The notes beneath the pieces were generated by a model, which saw only the letters and a program-made list of their open reading frames with translations, made no database searches and was not told the origin of the DNA. From the NCBI GenBank assembly GCA_029247685.1, contig JAQWKT010000005.1:1-33585 (forward strand): a stretch of DNA of 33,585 bases, in the 5' to 3' direction. Position 1 is the first letter of the stretch, and each line of letters starts with the position of its first letter. Below are positions 6,775 through 14,464 of the stretch, one piece after another. Both the position numbers and the translations under genes were made by a program. This DNA is from Crocinitomicaceae bacterium. GTDB lineage: Bacteria > Bacteroidota > Bacteroidia > Flavobacteriales_D > Crocinitomicaceae.

Positions 6775-8322
6775 TTATTTTCCTTGAGGAGAATCGGTAA
6801 TTGGTTTGAGTTGAATTTTAAATACAAAATCCACAACATCTCCTTCTCCATCTTGTTCCATTCCATGATTCATTCTATTTATAGAGGATTTTCCAGATAA
6901 AATAGGACCAATTGAAGAAGAATTTTTATCAATAGAAGATAATTTAATGAATACTGGTATGTTTTGAGAAACACCAAGCATGTTAAATTTTCCTTTTAAT
7001 TCATATCCATCTTTAGTTTGTACAAGTTCTTTAGAGGTGTAAACCATTTTTGGATATTTATTTGAATTTAGCCAATCTTCACTCATTAATTCCTCGTCCC
7101 TAGCGTCATTGTTGGTAGAAAGTTTACTAACTGGAATAAACACCTCAAAAGTAGAAGAACTTAACTCTTTTTTTATGTTCACTTGTCCATAAAAATTAGT
7201 AATTGTTCCTTTTGTTTTTGTTCCTTTTTCTCCAAGTTCAAAAAACAATTCCGATGTTTCTTTATCAATTTCGTAGTTGCCAATTATTTTTTCTAAACCA
7301 AGGTTTTTACTCGACAGTAATTTTTCAGTTTGGTTTTTTTTGAGTTTAAAATCTGCATCTATTGTAAAAGGCAAGAGAGTAAAACCAATTAATAAAGAAG
7401 AGGAAAAAACAAGGCTCGACAATAAAAAATCATTAAAAGAAACTAATCCGATTGCTGTTCCAAGCAGAAAACAAAGATACGCATCAATGCCACCAAATTC
7501 GTTTTTCTGAGTAGCTATTAAAATAACAACAGATAAACATATCAGATAAAAAAGATAGCCTATGATTGTATAAACAACAGGATTAGAACGTGATTTGTAT
7601 AAAATATGCAAAAACCAAACCCCCGAAATACCAAGACATAATCCCATTATGTTTTTTGCTTTAATAAGACCTATATTTTCTATAGAAAACTGATGCATAA
7701 ATACAAACAAAACAGAAAGCATTAAAAAAGCCAATGCGATATTTGATACTTTATCTTTTCTATAAAAAGAACTAGAAATTAGGCCAATCCCTATTAGAAA
7801 AAAACCAAAAAATCCTCCAAAAAAAGAAGCAATCATTGCTGTAAATCCAAAGAAAAATAAAAACATTACTTGGTCAATGGATTTACTAGATTCAAAACCA
7901 ACAAATTGCGATACAAATCCTGCAGTTATATCGGACAAGTACCACATCAAAGCTCCAATAAATGGCAAAAAAACAAGCCAAGAAAAATAAAATACAATCG
8001 AAATATTTTGAAAATAAAAAGGCTTTTCTCCAGCCATCAAAAGAAATAAAGAACTGATTATTATTGACAACAAACTAAATAGATGCGTTCTGAAATAACT
8101 TATTCTCGATATAAAATAATGAAAGGATAAAAAAACAATGAAAAATAATTCTAAATGCAATAATCTACTATCCGACTTAAATACTTTAAAGACAAAAATA
8201 GTTACCGCAATCGATAGAATTAATTTTGTTAAATCTTTTATCTTTTCTTTTCTGGTCACAAAAGAATAAATCGATAAAAAAACAACAGTTATTAAACAAA
8301 CATAGCCAATATACACTTCCAT
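6775..8322 (-). CDS. Multi-spanning membrane protein fused to C-terminal YceI domain
   Basis: Residues 1 to about 320 consist almost entirely of hydrophobic segments, roughly ten to twelve membrane spans, without a family signature I recognise. Residues 346-506 are a clear YceI-like lipocalin-fold domain: IIGNYEIDKETSELFFELGE, then ITNFYGQVNI, then VSKLSTNNDARDEELMSEDW and LNSNKYP, then YELKGKFNMLGVSQNIPVFI, ending INRMNHGME with VVDFVFKIQL. YceI proteins bind isoprenoid-type lipids in the periplasm and usually stand alone behind a signal peptide; some are joined to cytochrome b561. No heme-binding histidine pattern is evident here, so this is not that arrangement. The membrane part may move or modify a lipid that the YceI part holds; this is inference. 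It is probably in one operon with recG. Confidence 0.75.
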   Translation of the reverse strand: MEVYIGYVCLITVVFLSIYSFVTRKEKIKDLTKLILSIAVTIFVFKVFKSDSRLLHLELFFIVFLSFHYFISRISYFRTHLFSLLSIIISSLFLLMAGEKPFYFQNISIVFYFSWLVFLPFIGALMWYLSDITAGFVSQFVGFESSKSIDQVMFLFFFGFTAMIASFFGGFFGFFLIGIGLISSSFYRKDKVSNIALAFLMLSVLFVFMHQFSIENIGLIKAKNIMGLCLGISGVWFLHILYKSRSNPVVYTIIGYLFYLICLSVVILIATQKNEFGGIDAYLCFLLGTAIGLVSFNDFLLSSLVFSSSLLIGFTLLPFTIDADFKLKKNQTEKLLSSKNLGLEKIIGNYEIDKETSELFFELGEKGTKTKGTITNFYGQVNIKKELSSSTFEVFIPVSKLSTNNDARDEELMSEDWLNSNKYPKMVYTSKELVQTKDGYELKGKFNMLGVSQNIPVFIKLSSIDKNSSSIGPILSGKSSINRMNHGMEQDGEGDVVDFVFKIQLKPITDSPQGK

Positions 8323-8417
8323 TGCTGCAAATTATAATCTATTAAACAATTATACTAAAAACATGTTAATAAGCCGTTTTAAATTATTAAAATTTAAAAG
8401 ATATATTTATTTTTATG

Positions 8418-8434
8418 ACAGAAGTCATTTCTGT
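8418..8434. promoter_or_regulatory. Inverted repeat upstream of sucA (possible operator)
   Basis: ACAGAA-GTCAT-TTCTGT has perfect 6-bp arms with a 5-base spacer. It sits 13 bases upstream of the sucA -7 box, where a regulator could block or aid RNA polymerase. The gap 8323-8472 lies between divergent genes and holds nothing else clear. Confidence 0.4.
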
Positions 8435-8446
8435 TCTGTAAATACA

Positions 8447-8454
8447 TAACTTTG
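8447..8454 (+). promoter_or_regulatory. Putative -7 promoter box of sucA (TAACTTTG)
   Basis: TAACTTTG matches TAnnTTTG, the -7 element of the Bacteroidota main sigma factor, and ends 18 bases before the sucA ATG. A -33 TTTG is not evident at the usual distance. Confidence 0.5.
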
Positions 8455-8472
8455 TCTTCAATTTTGATTTAG

Positions 8473-11196
8473 ATGGATAACTTGTCATACATTGGTAACG
8501 CTGACCCTTCAGCAATTGAATATTTATACAAAGAATACTTAAAAAACCCTGAAAACGTTGACACAGGGTGGCAAAAGTTTTTTGAGGGGTTTGATTTTGC
8601 AAGAACTAATTATGATCAAGATGGAGAAATTCCTGAAAACTACATTAAAGAATTTCAAGTAATTAATCTCATTCAAGGATACCGAACTAGAGGGCATTTA
8701 TTCACCAAAACAAATCCTGTTCGTGAAAGGAGAAAGTATAAACCTACCCTTGACCTATCTAATTTTGGACTTCAAGAATCAGATCTTGACCTGGTTTTTC
8801 AGGCAGGAGAGCAAGTTGGAATTGGGCCAGCAACTCTAAAAGAAATTATTTCTCATCTTAATTCGACATATTGCCAATCTATTGGAATTGAATATGCTTA
8901 TATGCGAGATCCTAAACGCTTAGATTGGTTTACACAAAAAATAGATTTTCATCAAGAAATTAAATTCACTAAAGAAAGAAAATTAGACATCTATTCAAAG
9001 CTTAATAAAGCAGCTCAATTTGAAAGTTTTTTGGGTAAAAAGTTTGTCGGACAAAAACGGTTTTCAATTGAAGGGGGAGAGTCTCTAATTCCTGCATTAA
9101 GTGCGTTAATTGAAAAAGGATCGGAACTTGGTGTTGCCTATTTTGTAATGGGCATGGCTCATCGAGGAAGGCTAAACACCCTTACCAATATTTTTGAAAA
9201 AAGACCTCGAGACATCTTTTCAGAATTTGAAGGAAAAGAATTTGAATTTGATCAAACTTTTGATGGAGACGTCAAATATCATCAAGGTTTTTCTTCAATA
9301 ATTAAGTCTAAAAACAACAAAACTCTTGGAATTACGCTATCCCCAAATCCATCACATTTAGAAGCAGTTGACCCTGTAGTTCAAGGAATTGCCAGAGCAA
9401 AAATAGATCATGAATATAACGATGAGCACAAAGTTTGTCCAGTTATCATTCATGGAGATGCTGCAATTTCTGGACAAGGCGTTGTATATGAAATCATCCA
9501 AATGGCACACTTAAATGGATACAAAACAGGAGGAAGCGTGCATCTTGTGGTAAACAATCAAGTTGGATTTACAACAAACTATCTAGATGGAAGATCTTCC
9601 ACCTACTGTACCGATGTTGCAAAAACAACTCTTAGCCCTGTTTTTCATGTCAATGGAGATGACGTGGAGGCAGTAATTACTGCAATAGAATTTGCAATGG
9701 AATATAGACAAACCTTTCATCGAGATGTTTTTGTCGATTTGCTTTGTTATAGAAAATATGGCCATAATGAAGGGGATGAACCTAAATTCACACAACCAAA
9801 ACTTTACAATATAATATCAAAACACCCAAACCCAAGAGATTTATACTTTAGGCAGCTCGAAAAAGAAGGACTTCTTAATTTAAATGAGGCTCAAAAAATG
9901 GTGGATGATTATAACCAATATTTGGAAGATGAGTTTGCTATTTCAAAAAAACAAGACAAGGCTCTTGTTCATGATTTTTTACAGACAAATTGGGACAAAT
10001 ACAGACATGCCATTGAAGAGGACTTCTACTTTTCTCCAGAAACTGGAATAGCCAAAGACACACTTCAGGATTTAGGTAAAAAGCTATCTGCATTGCCAGA
10101 AGGAAAGAAATATTTTAGAAAAACCATTAAAATTTTTAAGGATAGGGCATTGGCCTTCGAAAGCAACAAGTTAGATTGGGGGGCTGCAGAAATGTTAGCT
10201 TATGCTTCTCTTTTAAATGAAGGGCACAATATTAGGATTTCTGGACAAGATGTCGAAAGAGGAACGTTTTCACACAGACATGCCGTCGTCATTACTGAAG
10301 ATTCTGAAGAAAAAATAACCACTCTAAACCAATTGGGAGAAAAACAAGGAGGGTTTTCAATTTATAACTCCCTTCTTTCAGAGTATGGGGTTTTAGGTTT
10401 TGAATATGGATACTCATTAGCCTCTCCAAATGATCTCACTATTTGGGAAGCACAATTTGGCGACTTTTTTAATGGAGCACAAATTATGATTGACCAATTC
10501 ATCTCTGCAGGAGAAGACAAATGGTCTACACAAAGTGGTTTAGTAATGCTCTTGCCTCATGGGTATGAAGGTCAAGGTGCCGAACACTCTAGCGGTAGGA
10601 TGGAGCGCTTTTTACAACAATGTGCAGATTTAAACATGCAAATCGTTAATACTTCTACGCCATCTAATCATTTTCATCTTCTTAGAAGACAGCTTAAAAG
10701 AGAATTCAGAAAACCCTTGGTTGTATTTACCCCAAAAATGCTTTTAAGACATCCTCAAGCAACTTCTAGCCTTGATGAAATGCAAAATGGATCTTTCATG
10801 GAGGTTATTGATGACAATGGCTCTACTATAAAAAAAACAAACACTCTTGTTTTTTGTTGTGGGAAGTTCTATTATGAAATGCTAAACCAAGCTAAGAATT
10901 TAGGTGTAGAAAACATGGCGTTTATTCGCGTGGAGCAACTATACCCATTTCCAGAAAAACAGCTCGATGTTATACTAGAAAAGTACACAAATGCTTCAAC
11001 TTATATTTGGGCACAAGAGGAGCCTGCTAACATGGGCGCATGGAGCTATATGGCCATGAACTTCAATAAGGTTCATTTAAAAGGAATAACTCGGCCAGCA
11101 ACAGCTGCCTCAGCTGCAGGGTCAAAAAAATTACATGAAAAACGTTTAGAAGCTCTGTTTAACGAGCTTTTTAAACATGCATCTATAAATGCATAA
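8473..11196 (+). CDS. sucA: 2-oxoglutarate dehydrogenase E1 component
   Basis: This is the thiamine-diphosphate E1 of the TCA-cycle 2-oxoglutarate dehydrogenase complex, which decarboxylates 2-oxoglutarate and passes the succinyl group to the lipoyl arm of E2. Its 907 residues match the full-length family. The N-terminal segment (about 5-40) is the usual YIGNADPSAIEYLYKEYLKN type, the E2-binding arm. His230 lies in GMAHRGRLN; the ThDP/Mg motif is GDAAISGQGVVYE (328-340) with NNQ at 361-363. The C-terminal half carries GQDVERGTFSHRHAV, LPHGYEGQGAEHSSGRMERF and WAQEEPANMGAW. The ATG at 8473 gives a complete N-terminal arm. The E2 gene follows 27 bp downstream. Confidence 0.97.
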   Translation: MDNLSYIGNADPSAIEYLYKEYLKNPENVDTGWQKFFEGFDFARTNYDQDGEIPENYIKEFQVINLIQGYRTRGHLFTKTNPVRERRKYKPTLDLSNFGLQESDLDLVFQAGEQVGIGPATLKEIISHLNSTYCQSIGIEYAYMRDPKRLDWFTQKIDFHQEIKFTKERKLDIYSKLNKAAQFESFLGKKFVGQKRFSIEGGESLIPALSALIEKGSELGVAYFVMGMAHRGRLNTLTNIFEKRPRDIFSEFEGKEFEFDQTFDGDVKYHQGFSSIIKSKNNKTLGITLSPNPSHLEAVDPVVQGIARAKIDHEYNDEHKVCPVIIHGDAAISGQGVVYEIIQMAHLNGYKTGGSVHLVVNNQVGFTTNYLDGRSSTYCTDVAKTTLSPVFHVNGDDVEAVITAIEFAMEYRQTFHRDVFVDLLCYRKYGHNEGDEPKFTQPKLYNIISKHPNPRDLYFRQLEKEGLLNLNEAQKMVDDYNQYLEDEFAISKKQDKALVHDFLQTNWDKYRHAIEEDFYFSPETGIAKDTLQDLGKKLSALPEGKKYFRKTIKIFKDRALAFESNKLDWGAAEMLAYASLLNEGHNIRISGQDVERGTFSHRHAVVITEDSEEKITTLNQLGEKQGGFSIYNSLLSEYGVLGFEYGYSLASPNDLTIWEAQFGDFFNGAQIMIDQFISAGEDKWSTQSGLVMLLPHGYEGQGAEHSSGRMERFLQQCADLNMQIVNTSTPSNHFHLLRRQLKREFRKPLVVFTPKMLLRHPQATSSLDEMQNGSFMEVIDDNGSTIKKTNTLVFCCGKFYYEMLNQAKNLGVENMAFIRVEQLYPFPEKQLDVILEKYTNASTYIWAQEEPANMGAWSYMAMNFNKVHLKGITRPATAASAAGSKKLHEKRLEALFNELFKHASINA

Positions 11197-11223
11197 ATAT
11201 TATTTAATATAACTAGAATACAG

Positions 11224-12453
11224 ATGTCCGTATTAGAAATGAAAGTCCCAAGTCCAGGAGAATCCATCTCAGAAGTGGAAATTGCTGCATGGCTTGTAGA
11301 AGATGGCGATTATGTTCAAAAAGACCAAACGATAGCTGAAGTAGATTCAGACAAAGCAACACTTGAACTTCCAGCTGAAGAAAGTGGAATAATCACTTTA
11401 AAAGCGGAAGATGGTGACACTGTCGCTGTTGGACAAGTTGTTTGCCTTATTGATACATCAGCCAAAGCTCCTGAAGGGATGGAAGTAAAAAAATCTAATT
11501 CGATGTCTGCAACAAAAGAAGACCTTCAGGCCTCTATAAAGCAGGAAGAAACAAATAGTTATGCCAAAGGAACGCCATCTCCAGCAGCAAAAAAAATACT
11601 TGCTGAAAAAAGTTTAAAGACAGAAGGTATTATTGGTTCTGGAAAAGGAGGTAGAATAACTAAACAAGATGCTTTAAATGCTGAAAAAAGAAGCTCAAAC
11701 AAAACCCAAAAGCCAGAATTAAAAGAAGGGCAGAGAAGAGTAAAAATGAGTCTTCTTAGAAGAAAGATTGCAGAAAGGCTTGTTTCTGTTAAGAATGAAA
11801 CAGCAATGTTAACCACGTTTAATGAAGTGGACATGAAGCCAATCATGGACATTCGCTCTAAACACAAAGAAGCATTTAAAAGTCATCACAATGTTGGATT
11901 AGGCTTTATGTCTTTTTTCACAAAGGCCGTCACAAAATCCTTGGAATTATTTCCAGCTGTTAACGCACAAATAGATGGAAAACAAATGCTTTTACATGAC
12001 TATGCGGATATCGGAATTGCCGTGTCCTCTCCAAAAGGACTTATGGTTCCAGTTGTTCGAAATGCAGAGAAAATGTCTCTTGCACAGATCGAGTCTGAAA
12101 TTAAGAGACTTGCTATAAAAGCAAGAGATGGCAAAATAACACCAGATGAAATGAGTGGGGGCACATTTACTATTACAAATGGAGGAGTTTTTGGATCTAT
12201 GCTTTCTACCCCAATTATTAATCCACCACAAGCAGCTATACTTGGCATGCATAATATTGTGGAACGCCCTGTTGCTATTGATGGAAATGTGGAAATAAGA
12301 CCAATTATGTATCTTGCGCTTTCATACGATCACCGAATTATTGATGGAAAAGAATCTGTTGGATTTCTTGTCAACATTAAATCCTTGCTTGAGAACCCAC
12401 TTAAATTAGTTTCTGAAGACAATGAAGACGTTAAAAAACTCCTAGAAATGTAG
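11224..12453 (+). CDS. sucB: 2-oxoglutarate dehydrogenase E2 (dihydrolipoyl succinyltransferase)
   Basis: E2 transfers the succinyl group from its lipoyl arm to CoA and forms the core of the complex. Three parts are visible. One lipoyl domain (1-80) has the modified Lys44 in [16 protein letters not shown] peripheral-subunit-binding domain (about 115-150) has [13 protein letters not shown] and [14 protein letters not shown]. The catalytic domain (about 175-409) has the active-site His370 and Asp374 in SYDHRIIDG. The region between the lipoyl and binding domains is Ser/Lys/Thr-rich, as expected for a flexible linker. The length of 409 fits a single-lipoyl E2. The motif set is that of succinyltransferases and the gene lies directly behind sucA. 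The E3 gene (lpd) is not in the window. Confidence 0.96.
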   Translation: MSVLEMKVPSPGESISEVEIAAWLVEDGDYVQKDQTIAEVDSDKATLELPAEESGIITLKAEDGDTVAVGQVVCLIDTSAKAPEGMEVKKSNSMSATKEDLQASIKQEETNSYAKGTPSPAAKKILAEKSLKTEGIIGSGKGGRITKQDALNAEKRSSNKTQKPELKEGQRRVKMSLLRRKIAERLVSVKNETAMLTTFNEVDMKPIMDIRSKHKEAFKSHHNVGLGFMSFFTKAVTKSLELFPAVNAQIDGKQMLLHDYADIGIAVSSPKGLMVPVVRNAEKMSLAQIESEIKRLAIKARDGKITPDEMSGGTFTITNGGVFGSMLSTPIINPPQAAILGMHNIVERPVAIDGNVEIRPIMYLALSYDHRIIDGKESVGFLVNIKSLLENPLKLVSEDNEDVKKLLEM

Positions 12454-12530
12454 AATATAGGAATCTTTCTGATTCATTTTGAAACTTCCCCCCCTTCATT
12501 TCGTAAAAGAATTAAGATTTTTTTTTAACA

Positions 12531-13064
12531 ATGAACTGGCTAGACATAATTATTCTTATTCTTCTATGTCTTTTTGGAGCTTTAGGCTACAAAAGAGGGC
12601 TTGTTTTTGGCATTTGCTTACTCTTAGGATCAATCGTTGGTTCGTTTATAGGACTGAAGTTTTCTGAAGCACTAGCTCTTCACTTAAAAAACAGCTATAC
12701 TAACAACTCTTACTTTCTAATAAGTATCGCTTTTTTTCTAATTTTTATGGTTACCTATATTGGTTTTTGGTTCTTGGGAAAATTTATAAGCAAAACTCTT
12801 AAAATAATTAACCTTTCTCAAGTTAATAAAATTCTTGGAGCGTCTCTTTATATTTTGAGTCTTGTTTTTTTACTTGGCAGTCTTTTTCTAATTATAGGAA
12901 CAAGTAAAAGCCTGAAAAGCGGAACGAATACTTATACCTCTATTATTCCAATTGAAACAAGAGAAAAGTCAAAACTCTACTATATTGTTGCTGAATCATC
13001 AAGAACTCTATTGCCATATATAGAAAGTAGCACAGACAGTATCTATAAAATAATTAATAAATAA
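12531..13064 (+). CDS. cvpA: CvpA family membrane protein
   Basis: This is an inner-membrane protein of the CvpA (colicin V production) family. Four hydrophobic spans are visible at about residues 5-25, 28-48, 62-85 and 103-125. The opening MNWLDIIILILL..GALGYKRG is the family hallmark, with the Gly-Tyr/Phe-Lys/Arg-Gly turn after the first span. The C-terminal 50 residues are polar and probably cytoplasmic. In enterobacteria CvpA has been tied to envelope integrity and bile tolerance; the molecular role is unclear. The gene starts 77 bp after sucB. That gap contains a weak GAATC/GATTC hairpin (12461-12475) and runs of C7 and T9, so linkage to sucAB is uncertain. Confidence 0.82.
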   Translation: MNWLDIIILILLCLFGALGYKRGLVFGICLLLGSIVGSFIGLKFSEALALHLKNSYTNNSYFLISIAFFLIFMVTYIGFWFLGKFISKTLKIINLSQVNKILGASLYILSLVFLLGSLFLIIGTSKSLKSGTNTYTSIIPIETREKSKLYYIVAESSRTLLPYIESSTDSIYKIINK

Positions 13065-13067
13065 TCT

Positions 13068-13100
13068 TTGCGTTGAAGCGCAATTTAAATTCGTTTTTTT
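13068..13100 (+). terminator. Possible terminator between cvpA and gatC
   Basis: TTGCGT-TGAA-GCGCAA forms a 6-bp stem (one G-T pair) at 13068-13083, right after the cvpA stop. A run of eight T follows only at about 13093-13100, so the T tract is about nine bases away from the stem. The placement between convergent genes is what makes it credible. Confidence 0.35.
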
Positions 13101-13104
13101 TAAA

Positions 13105-13395
13105 CTACTTTTTAAGGACTTTTGATATTCTAAAGTAGTCCGAATCATTTTTAGGAGCATTGACAAATGCATCTTTTTTTTCTACCGATTTTTTAGAAAG
13201 ATCTTTTCTCAATACATTGACATTGTTGGATATTGAAATCAATGGTTTTGTATTAGAGGTGTCCACATTTTGAAGCTGTTGCATGAAAAGAATTATTTTT
13301 TCCATATCCTCTCTTATTTCATTCTTTTCATTGCCATTAAACTCCAATCTAGATAGAAAAGAAATATGCTCTATTATTTCATTTGTTACTTTCAC
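13105..13395 (-). CDS. gatC: Asp-tRNA(Asn)/Glu-tRNA(Gln) amidotransferase subunit C
   Basis: GatC is the small stabilising subunit of the GatCAB amidotransferase, which turns misacylated Glu-tRNA(Gln) or Asp-tRNA(Asn) into the correct amide forms. The 96 residues show the family layout: IIEHISFLSRLEFN, then the EIREDMEKIILFMQQLQNVD helix, then KPLISIS..VNVLRKD, then FVNAPKNDSDYFRISKVL (usually ..AP...ddyF.VPkVl). The length fits. GatA and GatB are not in the window. It lies 9 bp downstream of the EamA transporter gene on the same strand and is convergent with cvpA. Confidence 0.9.
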   Translation of the reverse strand: MKVTNEIIEHISFLSRLEFNGNEKNEIREDMEKIILFMQQLQNVDTSNTKPLISISNNVNVLRKDLSKKSVEKKDAFVNAPKNDSDYFRISKVLKK

Positions 13396-13404
13396 CTTTC
13401 AAAA

Positions 13405-14313
13405 TTAAGATAAGTTATTATATTTCATTGCTTTTCTTTTTTGAATATTTTTAATCCATGCATTTACAAAAACGACTATTACAATAACAAAAGAACCTAT
13501 ATAAAATCGAAAATTAAGTCCCTGATGTTCTGACAATATAAGGGCGGCTAATATCATTGTATACACAGGCTCTAAATTTATACTCAACGAAACTGAAAAA
13601 GTTCCTAAAATTTTCACTATTTCAATGGTTACTAGAAAAGCAAAAGAAGTGCAAGCAATCCCCAAAAACAACAACCACAAAAAATCACTAACCCGCATCT
13701 CAAACAAAGACATATTTAATTCCCCCTTAATTAAAAAGATCATGCTAATAAAAATAAAAGAGGTTAGCATCTCATAAAAGGTGATTGTCGTAGTACTTGT
13801 TTCTTCGGCCATTTGTGCATTAAAAACAGCAAATAATGCGGCAAAAAAAGCAGATATCAATCCGTAAAACAATGCTTCGTATTGAGTTGGGTTAAAATCG
13901 GATGAAACAAAATAAATTCCCAGAATAACGACTAAACCAAGAAAAAACTCAAGCCAAGAAAATGCTCGTTTCATAATAATTGGTTCTAACCAAGTTACAT
14001 GTAAAGTTGTTGTCGCCAAACACAAGATCCCTAAAGAAGCCGTTGAAAGTTGAATCGCCTTAAAAAAAGTAATCCAATGAAGCGCAACAAAAACTCCAAC
14101 TAAAATCAACTTGAAACTTAGTTTACAAGATTTAACTTTCAAGCTTTTACGAGTTAAAAACATATAAAAACCAAGAAAAACAAAAGCAATCCAAACCCTA
14201 AACCAAACTAAAACATAAGCATCTAAAAGAATCAATTTTCCCAAAATACCGGTTAGGCCCCACATTAAAATAATAAGGTGTAAAAAAATATAGTATTTAT
14301 ATTTCTTAATCAT
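13405..14313 (-). CDS. EamA (DMT superfamily) transporter
   Basis: This is a drug/metabolite-type transporter of the EamA family, with ten hydrophobic spans in two repeats of five. The first repeat opens with LHLIILMWGLTGILGKLIL, and the second contains LFYGLISAFFAALFAVFNAQ and ends with SLEPVYTMILAALIL, the usual NLEPV element. The substrate cannot be told. I chose the ATG at 14313 rather than the TTG at 14322. The TTG is the end of a perfect TATTTTTG -7 box (14320-14327, minus strand), while the ATG gives MIKKYKYYIFL, a normal start for an inner-membrane protein. The resulting mRNA would have almost no leader. Confidence 0.85.
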   Translation of the reverse strand: MIKKYKYYIFLHLIILMWGLTGILGKLILLDAYVLVWFRVWIAFVFLGFYMFLTRKSLKVKSCKLSFKLILVGVFVALHWITFFKAIQLSTASLGILCLATTTLHVTWLEPIIMKRAFSWLEFFLGLVVILGIYFVSSDFNPTQYEALFYGLISAFFAALFAVFNAQMAEETSTTTITFYEMLTSFIFISMIFLIKGELNMSLFEMRVSDFLWLLFLGIACTSFAFLVTIEIVKILGTFSVSLSINLEPVYTMILAALILSEHQGLNFRFYIGSFVIVIVVFVNAWIKNIQKRKAMKYNNLS

Positions 14314-14319
14314 TATTGG

Positions 14320-14327
14320 CAAAAATA
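14320..14327 (-). promoter_or_regulatory. Putative -7 box TATTTTTG of the EamA-gatC unit
   Basis: On the minus strand TATTTTTG matches TAnnTTTG and ends six bases before the ATG at 14313. A start of transcription five to seven bases downstream would give a leaderless or nearly leaderless message. Confidence 0.45.
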
Positions 14328-14410
14328 CAAAACCATAAACATCCTTTCTTTTTTAGAATATATATTAAATGATAATTAATCTTAAATTTTCATTAAAAAA
14401 GCACCTCAAC

Positions 14411-14442
14411 TTTAAAGTAATTAAAAGGAAATTATATTTTTG
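14411..14442 (+). promoter_or_regulatory. Putative promoter of pyruvate carboxylase gene
   Basis: TATTTTTG at 14435-14442 fits the -7 consensus TAnnTTTG and ends 22 bases before the ATG. TTTA at 14411-14414, 20 bases upstream, resembles the -33 TTTG. Both boxes together make this the best promoter candidate in the window. Confidence 0.5.
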
Positions 14443-14464
14443 ATAGGTCTCAAAAAAAAATAAA

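Noticed and set aside
11992-12252. Two overlapping minus-strand frames inside sucB
   Set aside because: Both are fully covered by the conserved catalytic domain of E2 and have no signature of their own.
12461-12475. Terminator after sucB (GAATC-N5-GATTC)
   Set aside because: The stem has only five weak pairs and is followed by ATTTTG rather than a T run; not listed as a feature.
12479-12667. Plus-strand frame ahead of and overlapping cvpA
   Set aside because: It overlaps the first membrane spans of CvpA in another frame and shows no family pattern; the CvpA frame is clearly the real one.
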